Assembly (NCBI GenBank): GCA_020629935.1
Contig: JAHDCJ010000029.1
Location: 12,891-46,280, forward strand
DNA: 33,390 nt
Source of the DNA: Saprospiraceae bacterium
GTDB lineage: Bacteria; Bacteroidota; Bacteroidia; Chitinophagales; Saprospiraceae
Reading direction: 5' to 3'
The position numbers and the translations under genes are program-made. Shown piece by piece: positions 1-10,859 of the stretch; positions within the stretch are counted from its first letter, which is position 1; each line of letters opens with the position of its first letter. The notes beneath the pieces were generated by a model, which worked only from the letters and a program-made list of their open reading frames with translations, did not search any database and was not told where the DNA came from.

Positions 1-2162
1 GCTAAGCCAATTCCACTACCCTCGTATTCTCGAGAATCATGAAGTTTTATTAAAAATTGAAAAATTTCTGTTTGGTGATCTTTAGGAATTCCAATGCCAT
101 TATCTTTTATAGAAATCGTAATAAAATCAACTTCTTCTTTATGAAAAACTTCAATAAAATTGTGCTCCTCTTTTTTGCTATACTTAATACTATTGTTTAA
201 AATATTTAACAATAGCTGGTCAATTAGTGTAGGGTGCGATTGAATAGTTGGTAATTCACTCGCAATATTAATAGAAGCATTATTTTGTTTAGAATTAAAT
301 TCCAGTTGTTTTTTTATCAAATGAACGGTATCATTAAGATTAATTTCCTGTTCTTCGGGTAAACCCTGAGTTAAGGAAGAAAATTGTAATAAGCCCGTGA
401 TGAGTTCACTTAACTTAGCAGCACCATTGATAACAAAATCAAATAGTTCTTTATCTTTATCTAAAATAGTAGCATAATATTTCTTCTTAATTATTTGAGT
501 AAAGCTACGAATTGTACGTAATGGTGCTTTGATATCATGTGCAGCAATTTGTGCAAATTTTTCAAGATTTGTATTTGCTTCTTCCAAATTAGTTAAAGAC
601 GTATTTAATGCATCATTGGTATTTTTCAATTGCCTAAGCAATTTACTAAGTCTTTCATTTTGTACATTAATAATTCCATTTTTCTCTTTAAGACTATTAT
701 TGTTCACCAATAAGCTTTCATTGGTAGTACTTATTATCTCCTTTTGCTGTTTCAGCAATTTTGCGAAAGAATTTACCTTATAGATGAGATAGATTAAACC
801 AATAGAAAAAATCATAAAGATTAATAAAACAATTCTAATATTTTTTGTCTTTTCTTTTTCTAGGCTCACCTCTTTTTGAGCATATGCCAAATCCTTTTGT
901 GACCAAAGTTCAGACTGAGTTTTGAAAGCCTCATTTTTTTCTTCAACTAAATCAATCCATCTTTCTTGAATAACATCCTTCTCTTTATGCCACTTCAATA
1001 AGCTTTTGATATCCTTTTCTTTTTCTGCTAATTCAATTAATTGGACTAATATTTCTTTCATCGAAGAAGCTCGGTGTACTCCATCTGACTGTAAGCCTTT
1101 CACATTTTTCAAATTCAATAATAAGTACTTTTTTACGTTTTCGGTAGATCCACTTATTTTCTCCAAATGCACTTTAGAATTATAAATAAACTTCAAGGTC
1201 TGAGGATTCTCAGTATCTTTAAAATGTTCCTCTAAAGATTCAAACTTACGATTTAGAAGACCATATTCTTGTAAAGAGGAATATGCATCTATTGCGTAAA
1301 CTAAAAAGTTATAATACTCTTCCTTAGACACTTTTTCTGATTCGAACAATCCATCTACAATGGCGAGGACTCGATCCATAGAATCCATATCTTTAGTTTC
1401 ACTATACAATGAAATGAGTCCCGTATAATGTAAATTAAGGGCATTTCCATAATCATTCGTTTCCATTGCATAATTTAAACCTTGTTTAAAACAGGCTTCT
1501 GCCTTTTCATAATCAGGCTCACGTAAGGAACAAATTCCAGTATTATAAATGGCCCGAGATGCATAAGGGAAATCTTCATATTGTACATAAAGATCAGCAG
1601 CTCTTTTATTCGACTCATAGCTTTTTTCATACTCTTTTGTAAACCCACTAGCGATATAAGCAATCCTCATATAAGTACTACTTATCTCATGGTAAAATAA
1701 ATCTTGGTTCTTTTCGATAAACACCAAAGAATTTTTTAGTTCCTCTATCGCTAATTTATATTTCTGTAGATTTTGTAATTCTAAAGCAATTGCCTTACTA
1801 TTTTTATGAAGTAAATAAGCGGAAGAGTTTATTGGTGAGTTTGTATTGGGTAACGCTCGTAATAAAGTTAATTTAGCTTCTGGCTTATTGGTTGGACTAT
1901 AACTTATCAATAAAATTTTAAAGTACTCTTGAACGATAAGCCTATTTTCAAAATAATTAGTTTGGACAAGCGAATCAAGGTAATGGCTCGTAGTTTCCTT
2001 GTCATATTTTTTGATTTTTTCCTTTACAAGAGAATCAATTGGCCTTAATTTTTTTAAATCTAATTTAGATAATTCATTATTAGATTCGGTACCCTTCGTA
2101 CAAGAAAGTGTAAAAATAAATAGGCTTATAAAAGAAAGAATAAAAATCTTATCAAACTGCAT
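1..2162 (-). CDS. TPR-containing sensor histidine kinase, lipoprotein-type N-terminus, C-terminus truncated by window edge
   Basis: My own minus-strand translation from ATG at 2162 stays open to position 1. N-terminus MQFDKIFILSFISLFIFTLSCTKG (lipobox-like), TPR-like repeats, a TM segment (IRIVLLIFMIFSIGLIYLIYKV), an H-box AAHDIKAPLRTIRSF and HATPase motifs (IKDNGIGIPKDHQ, GSGIGLA). Not in the ORF track because it has no stop inside the window. Confidence 0.9.
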   Translation of the reverse strand, partial: MQFDKIFILSFISLFIFTLSCTKGTESNNELSKLDLKKLRPIDSLVKEKIKKYDKETTSHYLDSLVQTNYFENRLIVQEYFKILLISYSPTNKPEAKLTLLRALPNTNSPINSSAYLLHKNSKAIALELQNLQKYKLAIEELKNSLVFIEKNQDLFYHEISSTYMRIAYIASGFTKEYEKSYESNKRAADLYVQYEDFPYASRAIYNTGICSLREPDYEKAEACFKQGLNYAMETNDYGNALNLHYTGLISLYSETKDMDSMDRVLAIVDGLFESEKVSKEEYYNFLVYAIDAYSSLQEYGLLNRKFESLEEHFKDTENPQTLKFIYNSKVHLEKISGSTENVKKYLLLNLKNVKGLQSDGVHRASSMKEILVQLIELAEKEKDIKSLLKWHKEKDVIQERWIDLVEEKNEAFKTQSELWSQKDLAYAQKEVSLEKEKTKNIRIVLLIFMIFSIGLIYLIYKVNSFAKLLKQQKEIISTTNESLLVNNNSLKEKNGIINVQNERLSKLLRQLKNTNDALNTSLTNLEEANTNLEKFAQIAAHDIKAPLRTIRSFTQIIKKKYYATILDKDKELFDFVINGAAKLSELITGLLQFSSLTQGLPEEQEINLNDTVHLIKKQLEFNSKQNNASINIASELPTIQSHPTLIDQLLLNILNNSIKYSKKEEHNFIEVFHKEEVDFITISIKDNGIGIPKDHQTEIFQFLIKLHDSREYEGSGIGL

Positions 2163-2418
2163 TATTAGGCTATTTTTTTGGGGTTCAAAATTACGCATGG
2201 AATACACAGCAAAAGCCATTTTGTCAGAGCACTTTCCAAGTACTCTTTACACAATATAAACTAAGATTAGCAATATTTTAAATGATAGGACATAAATAAA
2301 TTGAATAAAAAAAACGCAATATTAAAATAGATAAAAACAAAAAAAGAAAACGACGAATCGTCAAAACCTAAGTAATTACCTATTAAAAACTTAGACATTA
2401 CACGTTGTCTTAATAAGT

Positions 2419-3783
2419 CTAGGAGACGACAATTGTCTTTTCATTCACAAACTCCAATATTCCGTTTTTAGATAATTCTCTTCCAAAGCCTGAGCGTTTA
2501 ATTCCACCAAAAGGAAGCCGTGGATCGGATCGTACCATCGAATTAACAGCTACAAATCCTGCATTGATTTGATCCGCCATTTCAAGCGCTAGTTTTTCAT
2601 TGGTTGTCCAAACAGAAGCCCCTAAGCCATAGATATTTTCGTTTGCTAAACGCAACGCTTGTTTTGCATTTTTAGCGGTTACAATTACTGCTAAAGGCCC
2701 AAAGACCTCTTCTTTCATTATAGGCATATCTATGTGGACATGATGCATTATAGAAGGCAAAACCCAATTTGAATTCGGCTCTTTTCTTCCTCCTTCCAAA
2801 ATAAACTGCGCCCCCATTTCTATAGATTCTTTAATTTGCCTTTCCAAATTTTCAACTAAATCTGGTCTTGCCATACAAGAAATATTCGTACTTTCTTCTA
2901 AAGGATCACCAACTTTCATTTGTGATATTTCTTCCAAAAAAATGGCAGTAAATTGATCTACAACTTCGGCTTCTACAATGATCCGTTTTGCAGCAATACA
3001 AGTCTGTCCTGAATTGTTCATCCTTGAACGCGCAGCAAAATAAGCAGCCTGTTTGATGTCCGCATCTTTCAATACAATAAAAGGATCGGAACCGCCTAAT
3101 TCTAACACGCACTTCTTTATATGTTTGCCAGCTAAGGAAGCTACAGCACTTCCCGCTCGATCACTACCGGTAAGCGAAATGCCTTGAATGGTATCATGAA
3201 TCACAATGGATGGGATTTGTTCAATCTCAGCAAAAACATTTTGAACCAAACCAATGGGAGCTCCTGCTTCCTCAAATATATCGACAATTGCTAAACTACA
3301 TTGGGGTACATTGGGGGCATGTTTTATAATCACATTATTTCCAGCCATTAAGGCTGGCGCAGTAAATCGAAACACTTGCCAAAATGGAAAATTCCAAGGC
3401 ATGATACCTAAAATGGTACCCAAAGGTAAATACCGAACTTTACTCGAACTCGCTTCAGTTTGAATCGTATGATCAGCTAAAAATGTGCTTGCTTCTTGGG
3501 CATAGAAACGACAGACTAAAGCACACTTTCTAATTTCTGCAATGGATTGCACAATAGGTTTACCCATTTCCAAAGTAATCAATTTAGAAAGATCGTCGAT
3601 TTTTTCCTCTAATAAATCCGCTACTTTTTTTAATAAATTTTCTCGAAAACTTAGCGGACTAATTTTCCAATTTAGAAAAGAAATTTCTGCTTTTTCTAAA
3701 ATATGATGTACCTCTTCTTCACTATGTGTAGTATACTCCTTAAGGCATTCCCCATTGGTTGGATTGATAGATTTAAATCCCAT
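2419..3783 (-). CDS. NAD(P)-dependent aldehyde dehydrogenase (succinate-semialdehyde dehydrogenase-like)
   Basis: ALDH motifs PWNFPFWQ, ELGGSDPFIVL, NNSGQTCIAAKR (catalytic Cys) and EEVFGPLAVI. The track starts at TTG 3801; the ATG at 3783, preceded by AGGAGGGG, is the more likely start. Confidence 0.93.
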   Translation of the reverse strand: MGFKSINPTNGECLKEYTTHSEEEVHHILEKAEISFLNWKISPLSFRENLLKKVADLLEEKIDDLSKLITLEMGKPIVQSIAEIRKCALVCRFYAQEASTFLADHTIQTEASSSKVRYLPLGTILGIMPWNFPFWQVFRFTAPALMAGNNVIIKHAPNVPQCSLAIVDIFEEAGAPIGLVQNVFAEIEQIPSIVIHDTIQGISLTGSDRAGSAVASLAGKHIKKCVLELGGSDPFIVLKDADIKQAAYFAARSRMNNSGQTCIAAKRIIVEAEVVDQFTAIFLEEISQMKVGDPLEESTNISCMARPDLVENLERQIKESIEMGAQFILEGGRKEPNSNWVLPSIMHHVHIDMPIMKEEVFGPLAVIVTAKNAKQALRLANENIYGLGASVWTTNEKLALEMADQINAGFVAVNSMVRSDPRLPFGGIKRSGFGRELSKNGILEFVNEKTIVVS

Positions 3784-3807
3784 ACGTCCCCTCCTTTTCA
3801 ATTTAAA

Positions 3808-5322
3808 TTATCGAATACGATTGATTCGACGGAAAAAATAATCTCTAAACTCAATAAAATTGATGTATTGATTTTCATACTGTTTGATCTTCCCTTGTCC
3901 TTCTTCTATTTCTCCTTCGTTTGCAAAAACAGGTTCTAAATCAAAAGAAGTTGTTAAGAAATTTTGGTTAGCCAGCCTTTCTTGATTTTGAAAATATACT
4001 CCATTCTCTTTAAGCATTCTTCCTACAAATAATGTAATGTCATATCCCTTGTAAGCTAATTTACCAGGGACCATTCCATAACTATTATAATAATTCCGCT
4101 TAAAGTCCTTTACTAAATCATCTTGTCGATCTACAAATATATCAGTGGTCAAATGGATATTTAAATTTTCGAAATAGGAAAAATCTACCTTTTCAAAAAA
4201 TTCCCATTCGGGCATCCCATATACTACTACAGGATTTTTTTCTCTATACAATCCTACTTCACGTAATACAAAACTTACAAACCCTTGATCTCTTGAAGGA
4301 ATAATTACTACAGTAGTATCTCTAATGGCCAATTCAGAGGAAAGATCAAGTGTAGCGCCTTCTCCTAAAGAAAAATCAACACTACGTAAAGGACTAATAT
4401 TTGGATTTTGATTCGCTAATTTATGGGCTTCTTGAATATAGGTTTTACGTGTTTCACCAGAACGTCCCGTTGGGCTGATAATTAAAGCATTGCTCGCATT
4501 ACGATGCCGCTTATTTATAAAAGCCAACATTTTATTAAAATGCGTTTCTAAAGATGGATTTAACTGCACAAAATATGGATTTTGTCTAGCAAAATCTTGT
4601 CGTGGATTAAGTGGTGAAACCACGGTTACCCTTTCCTCTCTTGCAAAACGTTCTAACACCATATTATTAGGCTTTGTTACTGGCCCAATAATCACATCCG
4701 CATTTTGTACTTCTGATCTTAACAACAGACTTTTGACTACATTAGAATCTGCCTTCGTGTCTAATACAGAAACATTCATTGGTACACCTTCCATTTCCAG
4801 TTTTCTCAAAGCCATTCGTGCACCTTCATAAAATTGAATAGCTAAGCGTGCTTCTTTAGGAACTGGCCCAAAAGAACCCGCAAATTTATTGGTAAAAAAA
4901 GGTAACATGATCACCACGTTATAAGAACCTTTAATTACTTTATCATTGTTAATATTAGCAATTTTTCCTCGGTTGGTTAAGGCTCCACCAGATTCTTGAA
5001 ATTTTTCAGGTGGGGTCAATGGCTCTACCAAATCCCATTTCACCGTATCCATTTCCATTGGGTTTTGGTCATTAATATCTTTTGGATCTCTCCCCACAGG
5101 ATCAGGAATATCTGTAACTGGAGGATCTGATCTTGTAATTACTTCTGATCCATCTGTGGTTGTACTAGAAGATTCTTCTCCTTGATTATTTTTAGAAGAA
5201 AGATCAGTTTTTCCTACTCCACAACCCATATTGCAAAGTAATAATGAAAAGAATATCCCGATAAGGAGATTATTCCCATTCAATTGTCGAAGGGGGTTTT
5301 GTACTAATATCATATACCACAC
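3808..5322 (-). CDS. Lipoprotein with type-1 periplasmic-binding-protein fold (Peripla_BP_6 / LppC-LpoA-like)
   Basis: Signal with lipobox-like LLLCNMGC, then '[14 protein letters not shown]...[19 protein letters not shown]...[31 protein letters not shown]', typical of ABC substrate-binding/LppC-type proteins. Start uncertain; an in-frame TTG downstream still overlaps guaA. Confidence 0.8.
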   Translation of the reverse strand: MWYMILVQNPLRQLNGNNLLIGIFFSLLLCNMGCGVGKTDLSSKNNQGEESSSTTTDGSEVITRSDPPVTDIPDPVGRDPKDINDQNPMEMDTVKWDLVEPLTPPEKFQESGGALTNRGKIANINNDKVIKGSYNVVIMLPFFTNKFAGSFGPVPKEARLAIQFYEGARMALRKLEMEGVPMNVSVLDTKADSNVVKSLLLRSEVQNADVIIGPVTKPNNMVLERFAREERVTVVSPLNPRQDFARQNPYFVQLNPSLETHFNKMLAFINKRHRNASNALIISPTGRSGETRKTYIQEAHKLANQNPNISPLRSVDFSLGEGATLDLSSELAIRDTTVVIIPSRDQGFVSFVLREVGLYREKNPVVVYGMPEWEFFEKVDFSYFENLNIHLTTDIFVDRQDDLVKDFKRNYYNSYGMVPGKLAYKGYDITLFVGRMLKENGVYFQNQERLANQNFLTTSFDLEPVFANEGEIEEGQGKIKQYENQYINFIEFRDYFFRRINRIR

Positions 5323-6808
5323 GGTTTATTCCTTTAACATTATTGATTATTTCACTAGACACCGCAGCTAAAAAGTCGTGGGGTAAGCGACTCCATTCCG
5401 CAGTCATACCATCTTTTGAGTTGACACAACGCAAAGCTAATGCCCACTCATAAGTTCGCTCATCTCCCATTACGCCTACAGATTGTACAGGCAATAAAAT
5501 CGCCCCCGCTTGCCAGACTTTATCATAAAGATCAAATTTCTTGAGATTCTCTACATAGATGGCATCTGCTTCTTGCAGTAATTGGATTTTATCTTCACTT
5601 ATTGCGCCCAAAATACGTATCGCTAAGCCTGGGCCTGGAAACGGATGACGGCCAATAATTTCTTTAGGTAAACCCAAAGATAAACCTACTTTACGAACCT
5701 CATCTTTAAACAGCATCCGAAGCGGTTCTACGATTTTCAAGTTCAATTTTTCTGGTAATCCACCTACATTATGATGTGATTTAATGGTTACTGAAGGCCC
5801 ATGGACAGAGATGGACTCAATCACATCAGGATAAATAGTGCCTTGCCCAAGCCAAGACATATCTCCTAGTTTATTTGCTTCTCGTTCAAAGACTTCGATA
5901 AAGACTCTGCCTATTGTTTTTCTTTTAAGTTCTGGATCTGAAACGCCATTTAGTTCAGATAAGAATTCATGTTTAGCATCAATTCCAGTCACATTCAATC
6001 CTAAACCTTCATAGGATTTAAGTACTTCTTCGAATTCATTTTTTCGTAAAAGACCATTGTCAATAAAGAAACAATGCAGCCGATTTCCTATTGCTCGGTG
6101 TAAAAGCATAGCAGCAACGGAAGAATCCACTCCTCCAGAAAGGCCAAGCAATACTTTTTCATCACCAATTTTATCTTGTAATTCTTTTACGGTGCTTTCT
6201 ACAAAAGAGTCAGGCGTCCAAGTTCCTTTACAGTCCGAAATCTCATTTACAAAATTGCCCAAAATTTGCTTTCCTTCTAATGAATGGGTAACCTCTGGAT
6301 GGAATTGAATACCATAAACGGGTTTAGCATAGGTATCCGCTTTTGATCGGAATACTGCTACATCAATACTATTGGTACCTGCTAAAACCTCAAATCCTTG
6401 AGGCACTTCTTTAATGGTATCTCCGTGCGACATCCAAACCTGTGATCCTGCCGAGATTCCATTTAGAAAATGGTCTTTTAAAGGAACGCTTAGTTGTGCC
6501 TTACCATATTCCCGTTTAGAAGATCGAGCGACTTCTCCACCAAAATAATCGGCAATATATTGTGCGCCATAACAAATTCCCAAAATAGGGCGTTGGCCTA
6601 CAATTTCATTAAGATTAATATGTAAGGCTTGAGGTTCTTTTACCGAAAAAGGGCTTCCTGAAAGAATAATCCCTTTAATGGAATCATCTAAAGGAGGCAT
6701 TTTATGATAAGGTAATATTTCACAATATACATTTAACTCCCTGATTCTTCGGGCAATAAGTTGGGTATATTGGGATCCAAAATCTAAGATAATGATTCTT
6801 TCTTGCAT
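5270..6808 (-). CDS. guaA: GMP synthase (glutamine-hydrolyzing)
   Basis: Class I glutamine amidotransferase ([36 protein letters not shown]), PP-loop ATPase ([22 protein letters not shown]), C-terminal KPPSTIEWE. Confidence 0.98.
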   Translation of the reverse strand: MQERIIILDFGSQYTQLIARRIRELNVYCEILPYHKMPPLDDSIKGIILSGSPFSVKEPQALHINLNEIVGQRPILGICYGAQYIADYFGGEVARSSKREYGKAQLSVPLKDHFLNGISAGSQVWMSHGDTIKEVPQGFEVLAGTNSIDVAVFRSKADTYAKPVYGIQFHPEVTHSLEGKQILGNFVNEISDCKGTWTPDSFVESTVKELQDKIGDEKVLLGLSGGVDSSVAAMLLHRAIGNRLHCFFIDNGLLRKNEFEEVLKSYEGLGLNVTGIDAKHEFLSELNGVSDPELKRKTIGRVFIEVFEREANKLGDMSWLGQGTIYPDVIESISVHGPSVTIKSHHNVGGLPEKLNLKIVEPLRMLFKDEVRKVGLSLGLPKEIIGRHPFPGPGLAIRILGAISEDKIQLLQEADAIYVENLKKFDLYDKVWQAGAILLPVQSVGVMGDERTYEWALALRCVNSKDGMTAEWSRLPHDFLAAVSSEIINNVKGINRVVYDISTKPPSTIEWE

Positions 6809-6918
6809 GATGTCACAAAGATACCAAACCTCAAATTAAATATCGAATAGACCACCATTTTTAACGCAGTAAATATTAAAAAAAACATATTACCTTTGTC
6901 TCAAGATTAGAAATAGAT

Positions 6919-8076
6919 ATGTTAAAAGAATTATTGTGGCAAAATCGGAATAAATGGCTTTTGAGAGGAGCAGCCCTAGGAACCCTTATTGGTATGTTTC
7001 TTTTATTATTTTCACTTCAAATCTTTCTAGATATACGAAGCGTATTGTATGGTGATGAAACGAGCAATTATATTATTGTCAATAAAAAGGTAAATCTCTT
7101 AAATTCGGTTGGTATTAAAAATGAGTTTAAACCAGAAGAAATTGAAAATCTTAAGTCTCAATCGTTCATTAAAGAAGTAGGTAGTTTTCAATCCAATCTT
7201 TTTCAGGTTGGGGCATCAAGTCCTGCTTTGGGTTTTTATACCGAACTATTTTTTGAGGCCGTACCTGATGAATTTCTAGATGTAGAGCCTTCCAATTGGT
7301 CATGGGATGAAAGCAAGACAGAAATTCCCATCATTTTATCTAGAGATTATTTAGCCCTTTATAATTTTGGGTTTGCGCCAAGCCAAGGGTTACCTCAATT
7401 TACCCAAGGTACAATACAACGCGTTCGGTTTGATATTGTGATTAAAGGTATGAGCATGCAAAAAGTATTTCAAGGTCGGATTGTAGGCTTTAGTGATCGG
7501 ATTAATTCCATTTTAGTCCCTATGGATTTTTTGACTTGGGCGAATAAAAAGTTTGGATTTTATAATGAAAAACCGCCTTCTCGCCTAATTATTAATGCGG
7601 AAAGTCCATACAGCGCTACGTTTACTGATTTTATGAAAAAGAACGCCTACGAAGTCAGTCGAGGAAAAGTGATTGGAGGAAAAGTAGCTAGCTTAATCAA
7701 TGGGACCACTACTTTAATTGCAGTCATTGGAATGCTGATTGTTTTTCTGGCTTTTTTAGTTTTTGCATTAAACTTTAGGCTTTTAATTGCACAATCCGCT
7801 TCTAAAATAGTATTGTTAAAACAGTTGGGATATAAAGTAGATCAAATTAGTAAAGTTTTGATTTCTGCCATTAACAAACAATTTATTCCAATTATTATAG
7901 CAAGTATTGTGTTGGTTTTTGTTGTGCATTATTTCGTAGCCCTATTGTTTAAAAATCAAGGTTTTGAGATCAGTTCGATGCTTCACATTCTTGTTTTATT
8001 ATTAGCTCTTTTATTGGGTTTAGGTTTTATTTTTATCAATAAAAAAATTATTAAAACACAAATCGAAACTTTATGA
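6919..8076 (+). CDS. FtsX/MacB-like ABC transporter permease
   Basis: N-terminal TM helix, about 200 aa extracytoplasmic domain, then three C-terminal TM helices: type VII ABC/FtsX-like topology. Confidence 0.65.
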   Translation: MLKELLWQNRNKWLLRGAALGTLIGMFLLLFSLQIFLDIRSVLYGDETSNYIIVNKKVNLLNSVGIKNEFKPEEIENLKSQSFIKEVGSFQSNLFQVGASSPALGFYTELFFEAVPDEFLDVEPSNWSWDESKTEIPIILSRDYLALYNFGFAPSQGLPQFTQGTIQRVRFDIVIKGMSMQKVFQGRIVGFSDRINSILVPMDFLTWANKKFGFYNEKPPSRLIINAESPYSATFTDFMKKNAYEVSRGKVIGGKVASLINGTTTLIAVIGMLIVFLAFLVFALNFRLLIAQSASKIVLLKQLGYKVDQISKVLISAINKQFIPIIIASIVLVFVVHYFVALLFKNQGFEISSMLHILVLLLALLLGLGFIFINKKIIKTQIETL

Positions 8077-9005
8077 AGTTTGGAAAAGTAAATCAAGTGG
8101 ATTCGGTTGATTTTTCCATGCCTGCTGTTCCTCCACAAACTCATCAATTTTTAAAGCAGTTATCTCCTACTCCCCAACCAAAAGTAATGTTGGGTTGTAC
8201 AGGATGGAGTATGAAAGAATGGGTAGGGAAAGTTTATCCAAAAGGAACAAAAACGAAGGATTATCTTTCTGTATATTCTAGGCAATTTCAAACAATTGAA
8301 TTAAACACCACACACTATCGAATTCCATCTGAAGCATTGATTCAAAAATGGTTGGAGCAAAGTCCGCCAGATTTTGAATTTTGTCCAAAGATTCCTCAAA
8401 TTTTTAGTCATCGAAATGACTTGGGTATTCACCATGACTTATTTAATGAATTTTGGGTTCGCATGGCCCAATTAGGAGATAAACTTGGTGCTTGTTTTAT
8501 GCAACTCCCTCCCTATTTCAACCTAGATAGATTACCTATACTTCAAGCCTTTCTAGAAAAAAGACCAAAAGAAATTCCGCTTTGTATAGAAGTAAGACAT
8601 GCCGATTTTTTCCAGCCTAATGCAACAAGTGATACTTATTTTGAATGTTTAGAAAAACATCAAGTGGGTACAGTAATTACAGATGTAGCGGGACGTAGAG
8701 ATGTGCTTCATTTGCGATTAACTTCACCGACTGCTATGATTCGATTTGTGGGAAATGCCCTTCATCCAACCGATTATACACGGATAAATGATTGGGCTAA
8801 ATTGTTAAAAGATTGGGTAAGTCAGGGGGTGGAGAAAGTATTTTTCTTTCCCCACGAACCCGACAATATTTTGGCACCAGAACTTGCACAATACGCAGCT
8901 GGCATATTCTCTAAACATTTAAATTTAGAAGTGACCTATCCAATTTTAGATGGAACATTTGGTCAACAAAAGGAAGAACCCCCTCAACTATCTTTATTCT
9001 CCTGA
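8073..9005 (+). CDS. DUF72 (YecE-like) family protein
   Basis: MLGCTGWSMKEWVGKVYPKGTKTKDYLSVYSRQFQTIELNTTHYRIPS and ...CIEVRHADFF... are DUF72 hallmarks. ATGA overlap with the upstream permease. Confidence 0.9.
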   Translation: MKFGKVNQVDSVDFSMPAVPPQTHQFLKQLSPTPQPKVMLGCTGWSMKEWVGKVYPKGTKTKDYLSVYSRQFQTIELNTTHYRIPSEALIQKWLEQSPPDFEFCPKIPQIFSHRNDLGIHHDLFNEFWVRMAQLGDKLGACFMQLPPYFNLDRLPILQAFLEKRPKEIPLCIEVRHADFFQPNATSDTYFECLEKHQVGTVITDVAGRRDVLHLRLTSPTAMIRFVGNALHPTDYTRINDWAKLLKDWVSQGVEKVFFFPHEPDNILAPELAQYAAGIFSKHLNLEVTYPILDGTFGQQKEEPPQLSLFS

Positions 9006-10859
9006 TAAATCAGCTTCTGTTTTATAATCACCAATCCAAGTTTTTCGAACTTTCATTTGTTCGGAAGTCGGCTTTTCTACTAGATTAAAAAAGTGTTTCA
9101 TTTCTACTTCCATTGTTCCAACTTCTCCGGCTAACTCGACTTCTTTATTTGCTCTTGTAACAATAATACTTAATGGATCACCTGCTTTGGCCGTAGTGAC
9201 AAAAGTACCTAAAACGGGATTAATCGTTTCTAAGTTTAACATTTTTCCATTCCATTTTTCAATAATATCTCCTTCTTTAAAACCTAATGTTTTTCCAAAA
9301 GCATCAAGGCCATCTATGTTTTGAAGATAAAATTTACTCGTTCCAGGATCAAGGCCAATTGATTTTTCTAATCCCCCAAGAGTAACTTGTTTTACCATTT
9401 TAGATTCGGCATACTCTACTCCTGCGGTAGCCAATAATTTTTGAAGTGGTAATGAAGTGGGTCCTGCAACATAAGTCTCTAAAAACGGAACAATATCAGG
9501 ATGGCTTAAACGACCAATCTCATCAAATAAGGCATCATCTTTAAACGGTTTTTCTTGACCATATTCTCTAGCAAGATCACGCATCAATCGTTGAAGATTG
9601 TATTTACCATTGGTCAAATTGATTAATTTAAGATCAAGACACATACCAATTAAGGCGCCTTTATTATATACATTCATGTATTGATTTTCATGCTTTTTTA
9701 AACAGCCTAAACTCAATTCAGTAAATGGCAAATCGTCTTTGTATTGTTCGGCACCTCGCACTTTTTCACCTAATACATCCATATAACTTTCTACACTCAT
9801 CAACCCGTGTTTTACTTGTACATGCCCTGCGGAGTATTCGGTAATTCCTTCGTACATCCAAAGGTGTTGAGACATTTTAGGTTCGATAAAATCAAAATAA
9901 TGTATTTCTTCAGAGTGAATATTTAATGGCGTTACGATATGAAAAAATTCATGTGCAGCTACGTCTCGTACTGTTTGCATAATCCAATCACCTTCTGCTT
10001 CAGGCAATACATAAAAAGAGGAAAAGTTATGTTCTAATGCTCCATAACCTCCTGAAGCCGAAAAGCCATCCGTCAAATAGATGATAAATGCATAACGATC
10101 TACAGGCAATTTGCCACCTAAATATTCTTTTTGCGCTTGTAAGATTGGCGCAATTTCTTTTTTCAATGCCTTAGCTGAGATCTTATTCGTTGGAGAATAA
10201 TTAGCAATTAATACTTCTGCATTTCCTACCTGAACCATTGCGGTATCAGGCTTACAAAACATCATTGGATGATCTACAAATTCATTATATGTTTTAGACA
10301 AGAAAATATCTGTATCCTCATCTCCACCTACTCTTTTCATTGCGGTCGCCCCATAAAATGAAGAAGGTCGATCAACAGTTAGATAAAAGTTCTCTCTTTC
10401 CATGCCTTCAAAAAAGCCGAAAAAGCCATGATTATTTAATACAAAATTTCGTTCAACTTCAATGTTTGTTCCTGCAGGTTCAAAAATCTTATTGTCTTTT
10501 TTAGTGTCCCAAGTATCTTCTACAGTGTAAACGATTTTGGCCAATTTATGTGCCTTTTTTATGGTCCATGTATTGTCTCCAATATGGCTTACTTTGAGTT
10601 TTTTTCCTCGTTTATCTATCGCTTGGAAGTTGGTAACAAATCGTCCAAAATCATAGATCGCATAAGTCCCAGGAATAATTTTAGGCAACTGAAATTTGAT
10701 CGTTTTACTAGAAATCTTTGGTGGATTCAAGGTCACTGTGAATTTATCATCTACCACTTTATTTAAGTCTACATGATATTGGTAATCGGTATTGTCATTT
10801 TGGGTAAAGGCCAATGTAACACTACATAAAACCATAATAATACTAAGTATCCATTTCAT
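8994..10859 (-). CDS. M61 glycyl aminopeptidase-family metalloprotease with PDZ domain, secreted
   Basis: Signal peptide MKWILSIIMVLCSVTLAFTQ, zinc motif AAHEFFHIVTPLNIHS, GGYGALEHNFSS, C-terminal PDZ-like segment (GFKEGDIIEKWNGK). Confidence 0.92.
   Translation of the reverse strand: MKWILSIIMVLCSVTLAFTQNDNTDYQYHVDLNKVVDDKFTVTLNPPKISSKTIKFQLPKIIPGTYAIYDFGRFVTNFQAIDKRGKKLKVSHIGDNTWTIKKAHKLAKIVYTVEDTWDTKKDNKIFEPAGTNIEVERNFVLNNHGFFGFFEGMERENFYLTVDRPSSFYGATAMKRVGGDEDTDIFLSKTYNEFVDHPMMFCKPDTAMVQVGNAEVLIANYSPTNKISAKALKKEIAPILQAQKEYLGGKLPVDRYAFIIYLTDGFSASGGYGALEHNFSSFYVLPEAEGDWIMQTVRDVAAHEFFHIVTPLNIHSEEIHYFDFIEPKMSQHLWMYEGITEYSAGHVQVKHGLMSVESYMDVLGEKVRGAEQYKDDLPFTELSLGCLKKHENQYMNVYNKGALIGMCLDLKLINLTNGKYNLQRLMRDLAREYGQEKPFKDDALFDEIGRLSHPDIVPFLETYVAGPTSLPLQKLLATAGVEYAESKMVKQVTLGGLEKSIGLDPGTSKFYLQNIDGLDAFGKTLGFKEGDIIEKWNGKMLNLETINPVLGTFVTTAKAGDPLSIIVTRANKEVELAGEVGTMEVEMKHFFNLVEKPTSEQMKVRKTWIGDYKTEADLSGE

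Noticed and set aside
529-2259. ORFs 529..783(+), 1475..1663(-), 1999..2259(+)
   Set aside because: They overlap the long open minus-strand histidine kinase frame in other frames and have low-complexity translations.
2906-3463. ORFs 2906..3112(-), 3254..3463(+) and similar antisense/alternate-frame ORFs (3703, 4490, 6057, 10548, 11873, 13218, 14969, 16183, 17473, 19013, 20362, 24772, 26056, 26222, 26489, 28793, 28984)
   Set aside because: All lie mostly within well-supported genes in another frame or strand, with no recognisable domains.
6891-6898. TACCTTTG as -7 promoter element upstream of the FtsX-like gene
   Set aside because: Matches TAnnTTTG but no convincing -33 element was found and it is only about 20 nt from the ATG; kept out of the feature list.
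8994-9005. 12-bp tail-to-tail overlap of DUF72 and M61 genes
   Set aside because: Short convergent overlaps are common in compact bacterial genomes.
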